DNA from: Agapanthus africanus
Lineage: Eukaryota; Streptophyta; Magnoliopsida; Asparagales; Amaryllidaceae
NCBI GenBank assembly: GCA_030015575.1
Contig: JASDDO010000016.1
Span: 455,404,141-455,468,140, forward strand
DNA length: 64,000 bases
Direction of reading: 5' to 3'
Position numbers and translations under genes: made by a program. Under the pieces are notes generated by a model. That model was given only the letters and a program-made list of their open reading frames with translations, made no database searches and had not been told where the DNA came from. This document shows, piece by piece, positions 34,726-46,079 of this stretch. Position 1 is the first letter of the stretch; every line of letters starts with the position of its first letter.

Positions 34726-36147
34726 GTGGGTGAGCAGTGTGATGATAGTGACACCAATGATACCCCAGCTTCTTCTTCTTCCCCTAATTCGTCTAGTCTC
34801 CCACCTTCACCTGAGCCTATTCTCCGTTTTCCCCAAGGCTCAAACCCTTCGCCCATTTCACCAAATCTATCTAAGTCGATTCCCACTCCAGTTTTGGGAT
34901 CGAATCCGTCCCCACAATCCTCTCCAATGTTGGACCAAACCATTATTGATAAAGCACCTTATCCAAACAGGTTAAGAGGCAATAGACCAAGTCCACAAAT
35001 GGAGAAGATTATGGAAATTTTTAAGCAAGTTAACATAAACATTCCTCTCCTAGATGCTATTCAACAAGTTCCGTCATATGCAAAAATCTTAAAGGACTTG
35101 TGCACTAGGAAGAGAAAAGTTCAAGTACCTAAAAAAGTTTTCCTTGCGAGTAATGTGAGCACTGCTTTTACACAACAACTACCCAAGAAACGAAAGGACC
35201 CCGGAAGTCCTACAATTTCTATTTCTATTGGGGGTAAAAATATCAATCGTGCTCTACTCGATCTAGGTGCTAGTGTTAACTTGCTTCCGTATTCTGTTTA
35301 TGAGCAATTAGGGATCGGAGAGTTAAAACCTGCGCATTGCACTCTTCAGATGGCCGATCGATCTATCACCCAACCTAAGGGTGAGCTAGAGGATGTGTTA
35401 ATCAAAGTCGGGGAATTCATATTCCCCATGGACTTTATCGTTATAGATATACAACCTGTGGCGAACCCACGCAATCAAATCCCGATGATACTCGGTCGAC
35501 CCTTTTTGGCCACTTCCAATGCAGTAATCAATTGTAGAAACGGCTCTATGACCCTATTGTTTGGAAAGAAGTCAATTGAACTTAACATTTACAAGTTGGG
35601 AAGTGAACCCTCCGAACCCTATGCTCATGTGTGTTCTGTCGAATTAATGGATGTCGATAGCAGCGAATTCGATCAACCTCATGATACTGACTCTTTTCAT
35701 ATGTTGTTGCTTGATACGGACTCTTCCACCAAGTTGTCCGGGTCAACATTTAACACTGATGAGGCACTTTTTATAGAGTCTGACGATCACCCCATTTTTT
35801 CTGATGACATTATTCTTCGGGGTATCGATGAAAGTTTTGAGGAAATTTTCGCTGATGAACTCGCATTTTTACAAGACACGGGTGTTGAGATGAATCAACT
35901 CCAAGATGAAGAAATTGTACCTCCACCCCCTCTTTTGGACAATCATGATAATGCGAGTAATCCATCATTACTATCACTGTGTCGTCTCTCCAAATTGAGA
36001 GGCAATCCTTTTCCATTCCACCTCTTGTCACCTCCCCACTTCTTCACGTCAAAAGGTGACATGTTCTTCCACCAACCTTGGTGCTTCATTGATAAAATTT
36101 TTGAATGGTTGGTGTTGACCTTCGGTCTTTGCAAAGCTTGGCATTGA
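34726..36147 (+). CDS. Protease region of element A (in phase with gag after one stop)
   Basis: 473 codons starting directly after the gag stop, in the same frame. After a Ser/Pro-rich linker there is KDLCTRKRKVQVPK and the retropepsin-type block LLDLGASVNLLP (D-L-G-A) at about residues 175-190, with MILGRPFLATSNAVI as its C-terminal partner. The acidic C-terminal part (to AWH) is not recognised. No RT follows. It would be made either by readthrough of the TGA or only if the TGA is a recent mutation; the GTG at 34726 is an unlikely start. Confidence 0.82.
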   Translation: MGEQCDDSDTNDTPASSSSPNSSSLPPSPEPILRFPQGSNPSPISPNLSKSIPTPVLGSNPSPQSSPMLDQTIIDKAPYPNRLRGNRPSPQMEKIMEIFKQVNINIPLLDAIQQVPSYAKILKDLCTRKRKVQVPKKVFLASNVSTAFTQQLPKKRKDPGSPTISISIGGKNINRALLDLGASVNLLPYSVYEQLGIGELKPAHCTLQMADRSITQPKGELEDVLIKVGEFIFPMDFIVIDIQPVANPRNQIPMILGRPFLATSNAVINCRNGSMTLLFGKKSIELNIYKLGSEPSEPYAHVCSVELMDVDSSEFDQPHDTDSFHMLLLDTDSSTKLSGSTFNTDEALFIESDDHPIFSDDIILRGIDESFEEIFADELAFLQDTGVEMNQLQDEEIVPPPPLLDNHDNASNPSLLSLCRLSKLRGNPFPFHLLSPPHFFTSKGDMFFHQPWCFIDKIFEWLVLTFGLCKAWH

Positions 36148-37558
36148 CCAATAACCTTGACCCCCTCTTGTGATTTTAAAAGATTAAAATTGTTTAACTT
36201 AAGTTTGGGGGCAGGGGTGGTATATTTTGGCTCATGAAAGAAAATGATTTTTACAAATTTGTGAGCCTAAAATAAGTTTGGGGGAGGATTTTCACTTTCA
36301 TATATTCTTGCCCCCATTAATAATTTCCTCCCAAGTCTACAGGATTTTGAGCTTAATGGATGATATCAGTGAGGACACTGCTGTAAACAGGTTTGGGGGA
36401 GGTTTGTGCTTATTTACACATCAATTTGCATCATATTTTGCATAAGCACAACATTTTCAAAAAATTTAAAAGTTTTCTTTTATAACAAAAGAATAGAAAG
36501 TGAAAAAAATTACATCCAAAAGATAGGAATAGTTTAAGAAAACCAAAAAAATTAGAAGTTTTCTTAAACGAACTGGTAATAAGTAGTTATGAGCTGTTGT
36601 CCCAAGGGTTAGTAAGATGAAGGAAGTCACTAATCTGAGGATAAAAATAAGTCTGAAAAATAGTTTCTATTCTGGAAGCCAAACATTTGAATGTTGATAC
36701 CCTACTATATGCACTTACACACGTCTTGAAACTCGGGATAGTAGAGGATACCTTAAAATGCTCTTGTCTAAAAGCCAAAGTATGAAGGAAATGAAAAAAA
36801 AATGAAGAAAATATAAAAATGGTGAAAAGAAAAAAAATGAACACTGGTTTTGTTATCGCCAAGGTAGCAATAAAAAAATATAGCGAGGGTGCCTCTTCAC
36901 CTAGTGCCCTAAGGCCAACTGGTCTGGGAGTCACTGCTAAGCCTTAGGTGGTGCAAGACGAGGAAAATATTATTACCTAATCAGCAAGCACATGAGTAAT
37001 CGGTCGGTTAGTACCTCAAGAAGTATTAACGGTCGCATGAAAAGGTGTGAGCAAACCTAAATATTCATCAAATTAAAAAGTACTAAGGTAGATGGACAAG
37101 AGTATGATAGCTTGAATTGAATTCTCCGAGTGTAGGGATGTTCTATACACACACGTAGGGGTATATGATCAATGTTTGGAAGAAAGATAGGAATGAAGAA
37201 TAAAGACGATGTTTTATTGAGGGATAATGTGATTTCTAACATTTTTTCATGACTATTAATATAGGGCTCATAACAACTGAAAAGCTAGTGTAGTTGGAAA
37301 CTCTTATTTTCAAAGTCTTTCTTTTATGGTTCTTATCTTTATATGTAAATTTCACCATCTTTCTTTTGTTATAGGATTTTGTGGGTGTAATCCGCTGAAA
37401 ACCCTCAGGAGACAACACTCCTCCTACTAGGGACACCTAGAGGTTTAACGGCTTGTTGCACGTGCTCAGTGCAATCGTGTCTGCCTACGAAAGTGTGCTT
37501 AGTTTTCTCCTTTCTTTTTCTCCTCTTAAATAAACTAGTTTGCTCGGGACGATCAAAG
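36148..37558 (+). other. 3' non-coding region of element A
   Basis: About 1.4 kb without a credible gene. Contains three internal polypurine-like words (AAGTTTGGGGGCAGGGG near 36201, TAAGTTTGGGGGAGGA near 36271, GGTTTGGGGGAGG near 36390) besides the one next to the LTR, and A-rich runs at 36480-36560 and 36780-36840. Confidence 0.7.
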
Positions 37559-37576
37559 ATAAGTTTGGGGGTATTT
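37559..37576 (+). other. Polypurine tract of element A
   Basis: GATAAGTTTGGGGGTAT directly before the 3' LTR start TGTTCAG. Confidence 0.88.
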
Positions 37577-39031
37577 GTTCAGTTGATAAAACTGCGCATT
37601 TGTATTACATTTTTCCTACCATTTTCATATTAAAAAAGGACTTTAATATAATATATTATACATATGAGGGTTTATGTGTTAAAACACCATTTTCCATGTG
37701 TTAATATATTTTAATTAGCATTTGGTAGGAAAATGTATGCAAATAAATCTATTGACCAAATCCTAGTAGAAATAAGCCTACTAAATATTATTTGAGATTA
37801 TTGTGCAGAATTTTCCAAGTTGTTATGCAGAATTTATCAAACAAATCAATTTGTTGAAGAAAACTTGCCAAATTAAGAAGCAAAACTTGGAGACCAAGTC
37901 TGGAAGCAACCGAGAGAAGATTTCTGAATTCTAAAGGTGCCTAGGATTGCCACATGTCACAAGAAGCAAGCCCAAGAATTTTGATGAAGAGATCATCACC
38001 ATTGAGCGCGGATCCGCGGCCAAACCCCACTTGGGCCGCGGATACGCCGCAATCTTAAGGAGTTAGAAGACAAGATTTTGTGGGGTGAATCAAATCTATA
38101 TTTTACCAAGTTTTCAACAAGAAGATTCTGGCTTTGCACTATAAAAGAGCACCGAGAGCCTCTTGGAAAAGTCATCAAGCCAAAGAGACCATGAAGCCCC
38201 AGACGCTCACGCATCCAGGCTGATCATCGACTGTTCGACTACCTCCTTAGGAAAGATCGAGAAGCAACTAGTTTGTAATCATTTCCTACGGAATAAAAGT
38301 GTAGATTGTTCAAGTTGATTAATAAAGGTAGTTGTTTTATTTAATTCTTTTGCATTTTACATTATGTTTTCCCTCTCTATCTTTTCATCTTCTTTTCCCA
38401 ACATGCGCGAGTAATTCTCCGCTTGTTAGGGTTCGTAGGATTAGGGTAGGCTAATGGACGATAAAAATCCCTAAACCCTTTTTAAGTCCTATAAAGTTTA
38501 TGAACTTTATCAAAAGAATTATTAACATCCTAATCGGGCGCGCTAACAATTCTTTGCGAGTTTCGACCGCGATTAGATATTAGATTAATGATTGTTTTGG
38601 TAAAGGCTAGATATGAACGGAGTTCCGTGTCGAGATAAGGGTTAAGAGTGGGATTCATTTTCCCTCCAGAAACCCTAATCTACACGCATCACCGTCGCTC
38701 TAGTTTTAAATCTATTAATGGATAAAAAGGGTAACTTTTAATTAATTGTCCATAACTACTAAATCCTAACGAACCCTACAAGCCCCCTTATTATAGTAAC
38801 TACATCCTTAAAATAATCTAGATTTATATTTTACATTCTTGTTTAACGTAGATCTAGAAACCATTCTATAAAATTCTTTATCCCTCCTCTCTTTCTCAAC
38901 ACATCTAAAGTAAGAATAAAAGGTTCCACGTTTCCCAGAGGACGACCCGTACTCATCTCGGTCTAGCTACACGCGGCACCGTTATTGATTGCGGTTACTA
39001 TTCAAACAAACACTTTTTTACACATCAATCA
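37577..39031 (+). repeat. 3' LTR of element A
   Basis: 1455 bp, same ends as 30934-32390, ending at ATCA before the duplication CCAGT. About two dozen differences from the 5' LTR, including a 2-bp length change in a C-run near 38025. Confidence 0.96.
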
Positions 39032-39036
39032 CCAGT
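39032..39036 (+). repeat. Target-site duplication CCAGT (right) of element A
   Basis: Perfect match to 30929-30933; joins the gag frame of B back together when A is removed. Confidence 0.96.
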
Positions 39037-39548
39037 CTTGTGAAAACCGATCCTTTAGTCAGAGAAGCACCTTCGACGACTTTATCTGCCGGAACTGGAA
39101 TGGCTATCCACTTTGGAATAACCACTTCAGGTATCGTGAGCTTCTTTGCAGGCCCATTGGAGCTTTGGCTCAGTCTGTCAAAGACCGAGGTGGCAGAATT
39201 GGACGACCCATTAAGAGGGGCCGTGGTGGTTGCAAGTCGATCAAAGACCGACTTCTTCGAAGCTTCTTGTGATGGCACTGGGGCACTGAAGCTTGATGGC
39301 GGGATCATGGTCCCAAAGAACTGTCCAGTGGTGGCCTGAGTCACCTGTTCCACTGGCATTGCAAAGATGGAGGCCGCTTGGGGCCCGTAAGTCACTCCTC
39401 CAGTCGGGGTGGAGCGAGAGTTGCTGTTGCAGTTAGTGCAACTGGAGGCCATCGATGTTATCTCCTTTTCTGCATATAGCAAGACATCAAATCTTAGTAC
39501 CTCGAATCCAAGGGAAACCATATTAAACCACGATTTGTTCGCGAACAC
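39037..39548 (-). pseudogene. N-terminal gag of element B (right of insertion A)
   Basis: Homologous to the gag start of D: MASSCTNCNSNSRS, GGVTYGPQAASIFAMPVEQ and three SVFxRL repeats (SVFDRLAT, SVFDRLSQ, SVFTRLVI). The ATG at about 39456 matches ATGGCTTCAACC at 41498. This copy keeps the Gln codon that is a stop in D. It joins 30928 once element A is removed. Confidence 0.82.
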
Positions 39549-39604
39549 GACACACGAAGTTTGGAGTGGAAATAGGAAAAGGTCCCACCGAGCATGCCGG
39601 AATC
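39549..39604 (-). other. Leader and PBS of element B
   Basis: Minus-strand CGGCATGCTCGGTGGGACC corresponds to TGGCACACCCGGTGGGACC of D, next to the LTR end. The primer tRNA is not identified. Confidence 0.7.
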
Positions 39605-39722
39605 TATTTACCGCCGAAAGACACGACCGGGACGTTAGGACGTCTGGCCTGAATTTTGGGGGCAGATGCTATTTGGGTTTATCCGTTCACCTCTCCGAAG
39701 ATGCCAAGTTGATTTATGGTAT
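39605..39722 (-). repeat. Stub of the 5' LTR of element B
   Basis: 118 bp identical in type to 1173-1300 (CGACCGGGACGTTAGGACG, CCTCTCCGAAGATGCCAAG). The match stops where element D begins (TGTTTCC at 39723), so the LTR was split by D. Confidence 0.85.
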
Positions 39723-41348
39723 TGTTTCCTGATAAAATATCAGGAAATTACCCAATAGGGTATCACGTGCTCACACGTGACCAAGGGTCACATGCTGACA
39801 TGTGATAGGTTCCTGTGATCTCTACTTCATAGAATTAAATTCTAGTCAAATAAAAATGTAACAAAACAGCAAGGGAAAAACCTCCATGATGCGTCACGTG
39901 CTCACACGTGATGATTCCTCAGCTCCCTAAAAACAAAATTAAATTCTGGTCACGTGTCAATACGTGATGGGCTTCTAAGCTCTTTAATCAATATAATTAA
40001 ATTCTATTTAATAATCAAATAATGGGATCACGTGCCAACACATGATAGACTTTTAAAAGCCTTCTGAGCTAATAGAATTAAATTCTAATTAAGGGAAATC
40101 AAAGACCCTAACTTGGAAAATATTTCTTTAAATCTTTCAAACAAAAAAAGATGGTGCTCTATAAAATAGAGCACCGTTGAATTAAAAATCCAATGGTGAT
40201 TAAAAATCACCAATTTATGGAAAGATTTTATACAAGGAAAGATTTCCCTGAAATTCACCAAGAATAACAAACAGAATATCTTTTGGATTAAAAATCCAAT
40301 GGTGAATAAAATTCACTGAGTGATGTAAAAGATCATGTTAGTTACAAAAACAACCAAAATCTTTTAATGAAAGATTCACTAAACAAATTGATTCTTTTCT
40401 TTCTCCTATAAATAGGAGCCAAGAAGAGAAGAGAAGAGATCTTTGGAATTTTTGATTTTCTGGAGAAAAACAACAACAGAGAGAAAAAAGAGAGGAGAAT
40501 TTAATTCTTCAACGTTGGATACATCTCTTCACTCCTTTGATATTTGTCGTTGTAATCCTTCAACGTCTTCAGAGAGGTGACGGGTCTCGACAACCACACA
40601 TTTCACAGACTATGACGTCTTTAAACTGGACTGTGGGGTCCTTAAACTCATGGACTATGATGTCCTTAACCTCGGATTGTGGGGTCTCTTTAAACCCACG
40701 GACTATGATGTCCTTAACCTTGGACCGAAATGTCCTTAAACAAACAATGGACCGCCATGTCCTTAAACTGGTAATCGACCGCAATGTCCCTAAACTAAAC
40801 AATAGAGCCCAAATGCTCTCTTGTTGGGTCTAAACAATCCCGTTAAGTTGATCTTAACCTAAAAATCAGACTAACGTATCCTTAATAAACGTTTAAGTTG
40901 ATCTTAGTCTCAAATGAGACTAACGTATCCTTAAACCCAACCCCCAAACCCAAATCTAAGAAAATACGGATTTGGACTAATCTACGCCCTACGGACGACG
41001 ACATAAATTAGTCTCCGTACAATCCACGGGCAAACAAAAACAAAACAAACACACACATGACACGAAGTGACCATCTGGAGAAGGAGAAAGTTGTTACCGC
41101 AATGCGGCAGCGTAATTAACTGCAGGGGCTTGCGCCTGCAGGGAAGAGTGTCCCCACAATCAAAAAACCCTCAAATGAGGGGGAATCTGACGAAGTCTGT
41201 TACATCGGCCGCATCCGTTTAAACCTTCGATACGTGGTGTCATAAATCAACCTGGCATCTTCGGAAAGGTGGACGGATAGCACCAATTAGCATCTGCCCC
41301 GAAATTCAGGCGAGACGTTTATCGCGTCTTCGATGTTCGGCGGGAACA
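39723..41348 (+). repeat. 5' LTR of element D (1626 bp)
   Basis: TGTTTCC...GGGAACA. U3 (39723-40406) aligns with 53931-54560 of C in reverse complement, including the CACGTG pairs; U5 aligns with 51404-52400 of C. It lacks about 1.5 kb of palindrome arrays found in R-U5 of C (52400-53900). GGAC...GTCC words fill 40590-40800. Confidence 0.88.
40407..40415 (+). promoter_or_regulatory. TATA box of LTR D
   Basis: TATAAATAG inside the palindrome CTCCTATAAATAGGAG. Transcription would start about 30 bp downstream. Equivalent words are in C (53923-53931) and B. Confidence 0.65.
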
Positions 41349-41353
41349 GATTC

Positions 41354-41372
41354 TGGCACACCCGGTGGGACC
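41354..41372 (+). other. Primer-binding site of element D
   Basis: TGGCACACCCGGTGGGACC begins six bases after the LTR end. TGG start and position are typical; the tRNA is not assigned. Confidence 0.7.
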
Positions 41373-41497
41373 TTTTCCTCTTTCCACTCCACAATTCGTG
41401 TGTCGTGTTCACGAGCAAATCGCGGTTTGATATGGTTGCCCTTGAGTTTGAGGTACTAAGATTTGGTGTCTTGCTCCGTGAAGAAAACATAAGACCA

Positions 41498-44400
41498 ATG
41501 GCTTCAACCTGCGCTAACTGCAACTGCAACTCTCGCTCTGTCCCGTCCGGAGGAGTGACTTATGGGCCCTAAGCGGCCTCTATCTTCGCTATGCCGGTGG
41601 AACAGGTCACTCAGGCCACCACTAGATTGTTCTTCAGGAGCATGCTCCCTCGAACGAGCTTCAGCGCTCCTGTACCAACACAAGAAGCTCAGAAGAAGTC
41701 GGTCTTCGATCGGTTTACAACTACTGCGGCCCCTCTCAACGGGGCGTCCAGCTCCAATGCCTCAGTCTTTGAAAGACTGGGCCAAAGCTCAGTTGGGCCC
41801 ATGAAGAAGCCCGCTATACCAGAAAAGGTTATCCCAAAAAGGATAGCCATCCTTGCTCCCGAAGTCGTAAAGACGACTTTTCCTGCCAAAGGGTCGGTCT
41901 TCACAAGACTGACTATTTCAGCTCCTGTCCCAGGCGAAATCGTCAAGGTTGCTTCTCCTACTTGGAAGTCTGCCTTCGATAGGTTGGCCATCCCCACTCA
42001 GCAGACGTCAGTCTTCAATAGGCTGACAACGACAAATTCTGACCAATACAGGGGGCATGAGGGAGTCACCCCCACAGCTGAGACAATCCCATCCGCACGA
42101 CATGCTCGCCGTCGTCACTGGCGCCGAGTAAGGAAGGCTGGGGGCAGCTCCCCTTCTAGACTAACTACGCCAGCTCCCATGGTGGAAATCAATGCTGCTG
42201 TTCCAGCTGGGAACAGCTTTGAACCTCTTAGGAGGGTTCGCAAGAACTCTACAACCGCCGTGCTGAAGAGATCTCCTCCACCTATGGAGATTACTATAGA
42301 AAAGAAGCCGGAGTATCCCCCTCAGCGTCTATCATCCAAAATTTACAAAGTCTGGCGACAGGTCTAAGAATCGGTGATTAACCAGGACTACTCTCGCCGG
42401 CCAAAGAAGCTTAAAGCTCAGCAAGAAAAGAGCCATCTCGTAGTACTACAGAAGACGTCCTCGACTTCAACTGCTCACAAGAGAAGAAGGCCAGAGAAAG
42501 CCCTCGTGAATGCGGCAAACCGCAAGGACATCGAATCTAAACTCCCCAAGTCCGAGAGCATGGTAATACATACCGTTTATATGGCTTCCGGAAAAGAAGA
42601 AAGCCGTTCTTCTATGGGTCATCGACCGCTTACCCGATCAATAACGAAGGCTCGGGAACAACAGCAGCAGAAACTTCAGGAGATGCTGACTGCAATGGCC
42701 GCACTCACTGGGACAAAAGAAAATCCAGAGACCTCAGAGCAGCGTCGGGAACAAGAAACTGATACCGAGTTCCTCCGAAGAATGCTCGAGAGAAAAGAAA
42801 AAGAGGTTGCGGAGCAGGCAGCCAATATAAAACAAATGGCTCTTTTGTTCCAAGACATGGCTGGGATGATGTTACAGCCGGAACCTCCAGCTGAAGACCC
42901 CCCGATCATCATTGAAGACGACAGAGAGGAGACATCGAACCCTCCTCAGGCTCTTTTAGCAGCCAAAGAGGAGACCATCTCAAAGGCCGCTCTGGATGAT
43001 TACATTGCTCAGCAAATACGAGCTCACCAGGCAAACGAAGCGGCTGGACAGATAGTTAAGACTGGACGACCTTATTCAGGATGGTATGACCAAATAAGGT
43101 ACCCTCCGGGATATACGATCCCTAAATTCCACGTATATAAAGGGACGAGGAATCCACATCAGCATTCTCTCAATTCAGAGCCTTGTGCGGCAACACCGGG
43201 GGTGTCGATAAACTTCTGCTCCGCCGGTTTGTTGGCAGCCTGTCAGAGACGACATTCGAGTGGTATTCTGAACTTCAAAACGACTCTGTCAAGACTTTTG
43301 CAGAGATGGAGCTACCATTCACCCAGCGTTTCGCGAGTGCTAGTGAACGCACCCCAATAACGGCATTGATCAATGCCAGGGTGAGGCCAGGTGAAACGTG
43401 AGTGCAATACGCAATATGATGGAGATATCTATGGTCAAAATGTGAGCAGGGCATCGAAGAAGCGCCGACAGTGGGCATGTTCGTGGGCACTCTTGACCCT
43501 CAAGCGACCATTTCCCAATTCATGATGTTCTTCAAGCCGACCACGTTCCAGGCCTTGATCGACAAACTGGCTCAAATGGACCAGATTGGTCATAAACCGT
43601 CTCCTTCAAAGCCGGAGCCGCGGAACGAAAAGGGTAAAGGGAAAAAGACCTTCGTCGCGAATACTCAACAGCAGCCCAGTAGCCCAAAACTAACTGATCT
43701 CCTAGACGAGAGGCGGCAATTCTATAATGAGAAGATGAAGCACCCTTATTCGTTTCCCCGGGACAAAACGAAGAGATTGTTCGAGCTAGCGGTGCGCAAC
43801 AGGCTCATCAATCTGCCGAATCCAAAATGACCGTTGCAACCCGGCGAGGCTAATAGTCCCAATTATTGCCCTTACCATCAAACGGTAAGCCATCCAATTG
43901 AAGATTACTTCGTCTTTAAAAGCTGGATAGAAGACCAATACCAACAGGGCAAGTTTGCGCTGTCCGAGAATTGGAAGGTGAACCCACCACAGCCACACGC
44001 TCCTAAGAAGACGGATACACCGGAAGAATCATGCTCTTTCATAGAAGAAGCTCCATGGGAGGTCGCTCTTTCAGCCAAGATGAAAAGAATGCTGAAGGAT
44101 CTTCAAACATGCCCGGCGATCAGGTGGAAAAATCCACCGGAACCCGAGATCATCGAGGGAATGCTGAAACCGCGCCCAACTCCAAAGATTGGTGGTGATA
44201 GCCAAAGCACTCACGCCCAGCCGTCAAAGTCTACGAAGAAGAAGAAGAAGACCAAAAAGCCCGTGAAGCCTGGTGACAAGCGTACGGACCTGCAAAAACA
44301 GATTGACGCGTTGGAAGAATATAATCAAAAAGCGCGGACTCTAGTCACACTCCAAGAATTTCTCAGCCACGTCCTTGAGGACGGAGATGATGACAATGGA

Positions 44401-45073
44401 GAAGACTCGTCGGATGAATCTGAAGGTTATGTGGAAAGTTGCCATGTAATCTCTCACTCGTCGATAGACGATGAAGAAGCTCCTTACAAAAAAGAAACTG
44501 GGGGCAAAATCCTGAGCCGGAACTTCTAGGGCCATCAGATGAAATGATTGATGCATTCCTGGACGAGGCTTTTCTTAAAAACAAAGCTGCTCGAGAGCGT
44601 GAGATGACCATATTTGGAAAAGCCAAACGCCGGCGACTGGACGAAAGGGTTGAAACACTCCCGCCAGATCAAAATAGATCCGTCGCAAATAAAAGCAGGT
44701 TCAAGACGAGGAAGAGGTTTGCCAAAGCCATATCGATGGGAATGAAGCTGCCACCCTCCGACGGGAACGCTCTTGGTGAAGCGGAAACACATCCTAGCTA
44801 CTGCTTATATCATCGAAAGATTGCACACCCCACCGAAGAGTGCAACGCTTTTAAAAGCTGGTGGCAGGGGTATGTTGCTCACCGACAACATTTCAAGCGG
44901 ATGAAACGCAAAACTCGTCGGGAGCACAGAAATGCGACCGAGGAGCGTAAAAGAACTACCGGCAACTATCATATGGTTGACTGCGAGGGATCGCAAGTTC
45001 TTACCTTCGGGAGCGACTCTGACGAAGAAATGACTCTTGGCCCTCTCTTCAAAGAATCCACGTCGGGAAAATA
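41498..45073 (+). pseudogene. Gag of element D, many stops
   Basis: Starts MASTCANCNCNSRS at 41498; TAA at 41570-41572 replaces a Gln kept in B. The N-terminal part has five SVFxRL-type repeats (41690-42030). Then basic and Gln-rich segments (42380-42960), the capsid region (PPGYTIPKFHVYKGTRNP, TTFEWYSELQNDSVKTF, VGMFVGTLDPQATISQ) with a frameshift near 43165 and stops near 43400 and 43828, a knuckle-like module YCPYH...HPIEDY (43862-43910), an acidic stretch, and a second module YCLYH...HPTEEC (44800-44845). It ends with FGSDSDEEMTLGPLF. Confidence 0.85.
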
Positions 45074-45260
45074 GGAAGAACCGAAGAACTGCGAGAACAT
45101 TTAGCTGCGCAATCGCACGCTGCCTGAAAAGAATCTCGGGCCCGCCAACCAGGCTTCAAACAAAAAGGATAAAGGAAAAGAAAAGGTCCCTGAGGATATC
45201 ATCCTTGATGACCAAGCCGTCGAAGAGCTGACAGCCAAAGACCCGCCAAAGAAAAGTAAG

Positions 45261-46052
45261 GTGGACTACAACGTTCTTGCACACCTGAGAAAGATACTCT
45301 CGCAGCTCAGCATTCTCGATGCCCTTCTGCTATCCAAAGAGATGAGAGATTCTCTGATCAGGGCATTACAAGAGCCCGACCAATTTCAAGCTTTCCTCGC
45401 CGAAGAAAAGATGAAGGACGAGCTGGAAGAAGTGCACACAGCCGATACCATCTTTGGCAATGAAGATCTCCTCCTTGGGACGTGCGAGCATAACCCTCCC
45501 CTTTATGTCTCCGGATACTGTCATGACATCAAGGTAGGAAAAATCCTGGTTGACAATGGGTCTTCCGTCAATCTTCTCAACGTGAGAGTGTTGAAGGAAA
45601 TCTGCATGAGCGTTCAGCACCTCGCTCGTGATAAAATCACCATCTACGGATTTGACTCCCAGTCATCACAAACTCTTGGGCCTGTAATATTGACACTACG
45701 CTTTGGGCTGCTTGTCACGGACATTAAGATTCATGTCATTGACGCCAAGACTTGCTACAATGCTTTGCTCGGCAGGTATTGGTTACACGAGTACAACATT
45801 ATCCCTTCTACACAACATCAGTGTATGAAGTATTTCAATGATGGTCTCGAGTATACCGTAACAGGAGAGCTGAACCCATTCTCCATGAACGAAGTCCGAA
45901 AGTACGAAGATGCAAAATACTTCCTACCAGATTTCGAAGACACAGAAAGATGTCGCAAACTGGAGGACAAGAACAAAGCTATCACCACTGTTCCGGTCTT
46001 CGGGAGTGATATTGAGGAGGAAGAAGAAATAGTTTATTCAGGGCCGCCCTAA
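45261..46052 (+). pseudogene. Protease of element D
   Basis: Uninterrupted frame of 263 codons: a conserved leader (KKSKVDYNVLAHLRKIL lies just before and at the start), then GKILVDNGSSVNLL with the unusual D-N-G-S triad, YNALLGRYWLHEY (Arg-Pro-Trp in B, Arg-Tyr-Trp here) and an acidic tail FGSDIEEEEEIVYSG. It ends at a TAA. The stretch itself is intact but isolated between broken frames. Confidence 0.8.
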
Positions 46053-46079
46053 TGCAACAAGCCGGGACCGTCCATCCCT

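Larger units (their letters stand above)
30934..39031 (+). mobile_element. Element A: complete Athila-like gag-protease-only LTR retrotransposon, 8098 bp
   Basis: LTRs of 1457 and 1455 bp with TG...CA ends, a PBS for tRNA-Asp, gag and protease, a polypurine tract and a perfect TSD. There is no trace of RT, RNase H or integrase in the 5.2-kb interior, so it must depend on enzymes of another element (a TR-GAG-like non-autonomous form). The LTRs differ by about two dozen bases by eye (about 1.6%), the youngest dated insertion here. It is inserted in gag of element B. Athila affinity rests on the PBS and on the LLDLGASVNLLP protease block. Confidence 0.93.
1173..39722 (-). mobile_element. Element B: Tat-clade Ty3/gypsy retrotransposon with antisense PMD gene
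   Basis: Minus-strand element. From high to low coordinates: 5' LTR stub (39605-39722), leader, gag, protease, RT, RNase H, second RNase H, integrase, 3' spacer, antisense PMD gene, polypurine tract and 3' LTR (1173-3336). It is interrupted by element A (30934-39031) and by the copia element (10608-20781); without these about 20 kb remains. The second RNase H (motifs YFDGAS, NNEAEYEAL, GDSQLV) is the hallmark of the Tat clade. The rest of the 5' LTR must lie beyond element D, outside the window. All genes carry stops or frameshifts, so the copy is dead without help. Confidence 0.88.

Noticed and set aside
34671-34943. Antisense frame opposite gag and protease of element A
   Set aside because: Shadow of a low-complexity Ser/Pro-rich coding stretch on the other strand.
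39605-41348. Inverted LTR pair at 39605-41348 as one hairpin or fold-back element
   Set aside because: The two LTR parts belong to different elements (B minus, D plus); each is followed by its own PBS and gag, so a nested insertion explains it better.
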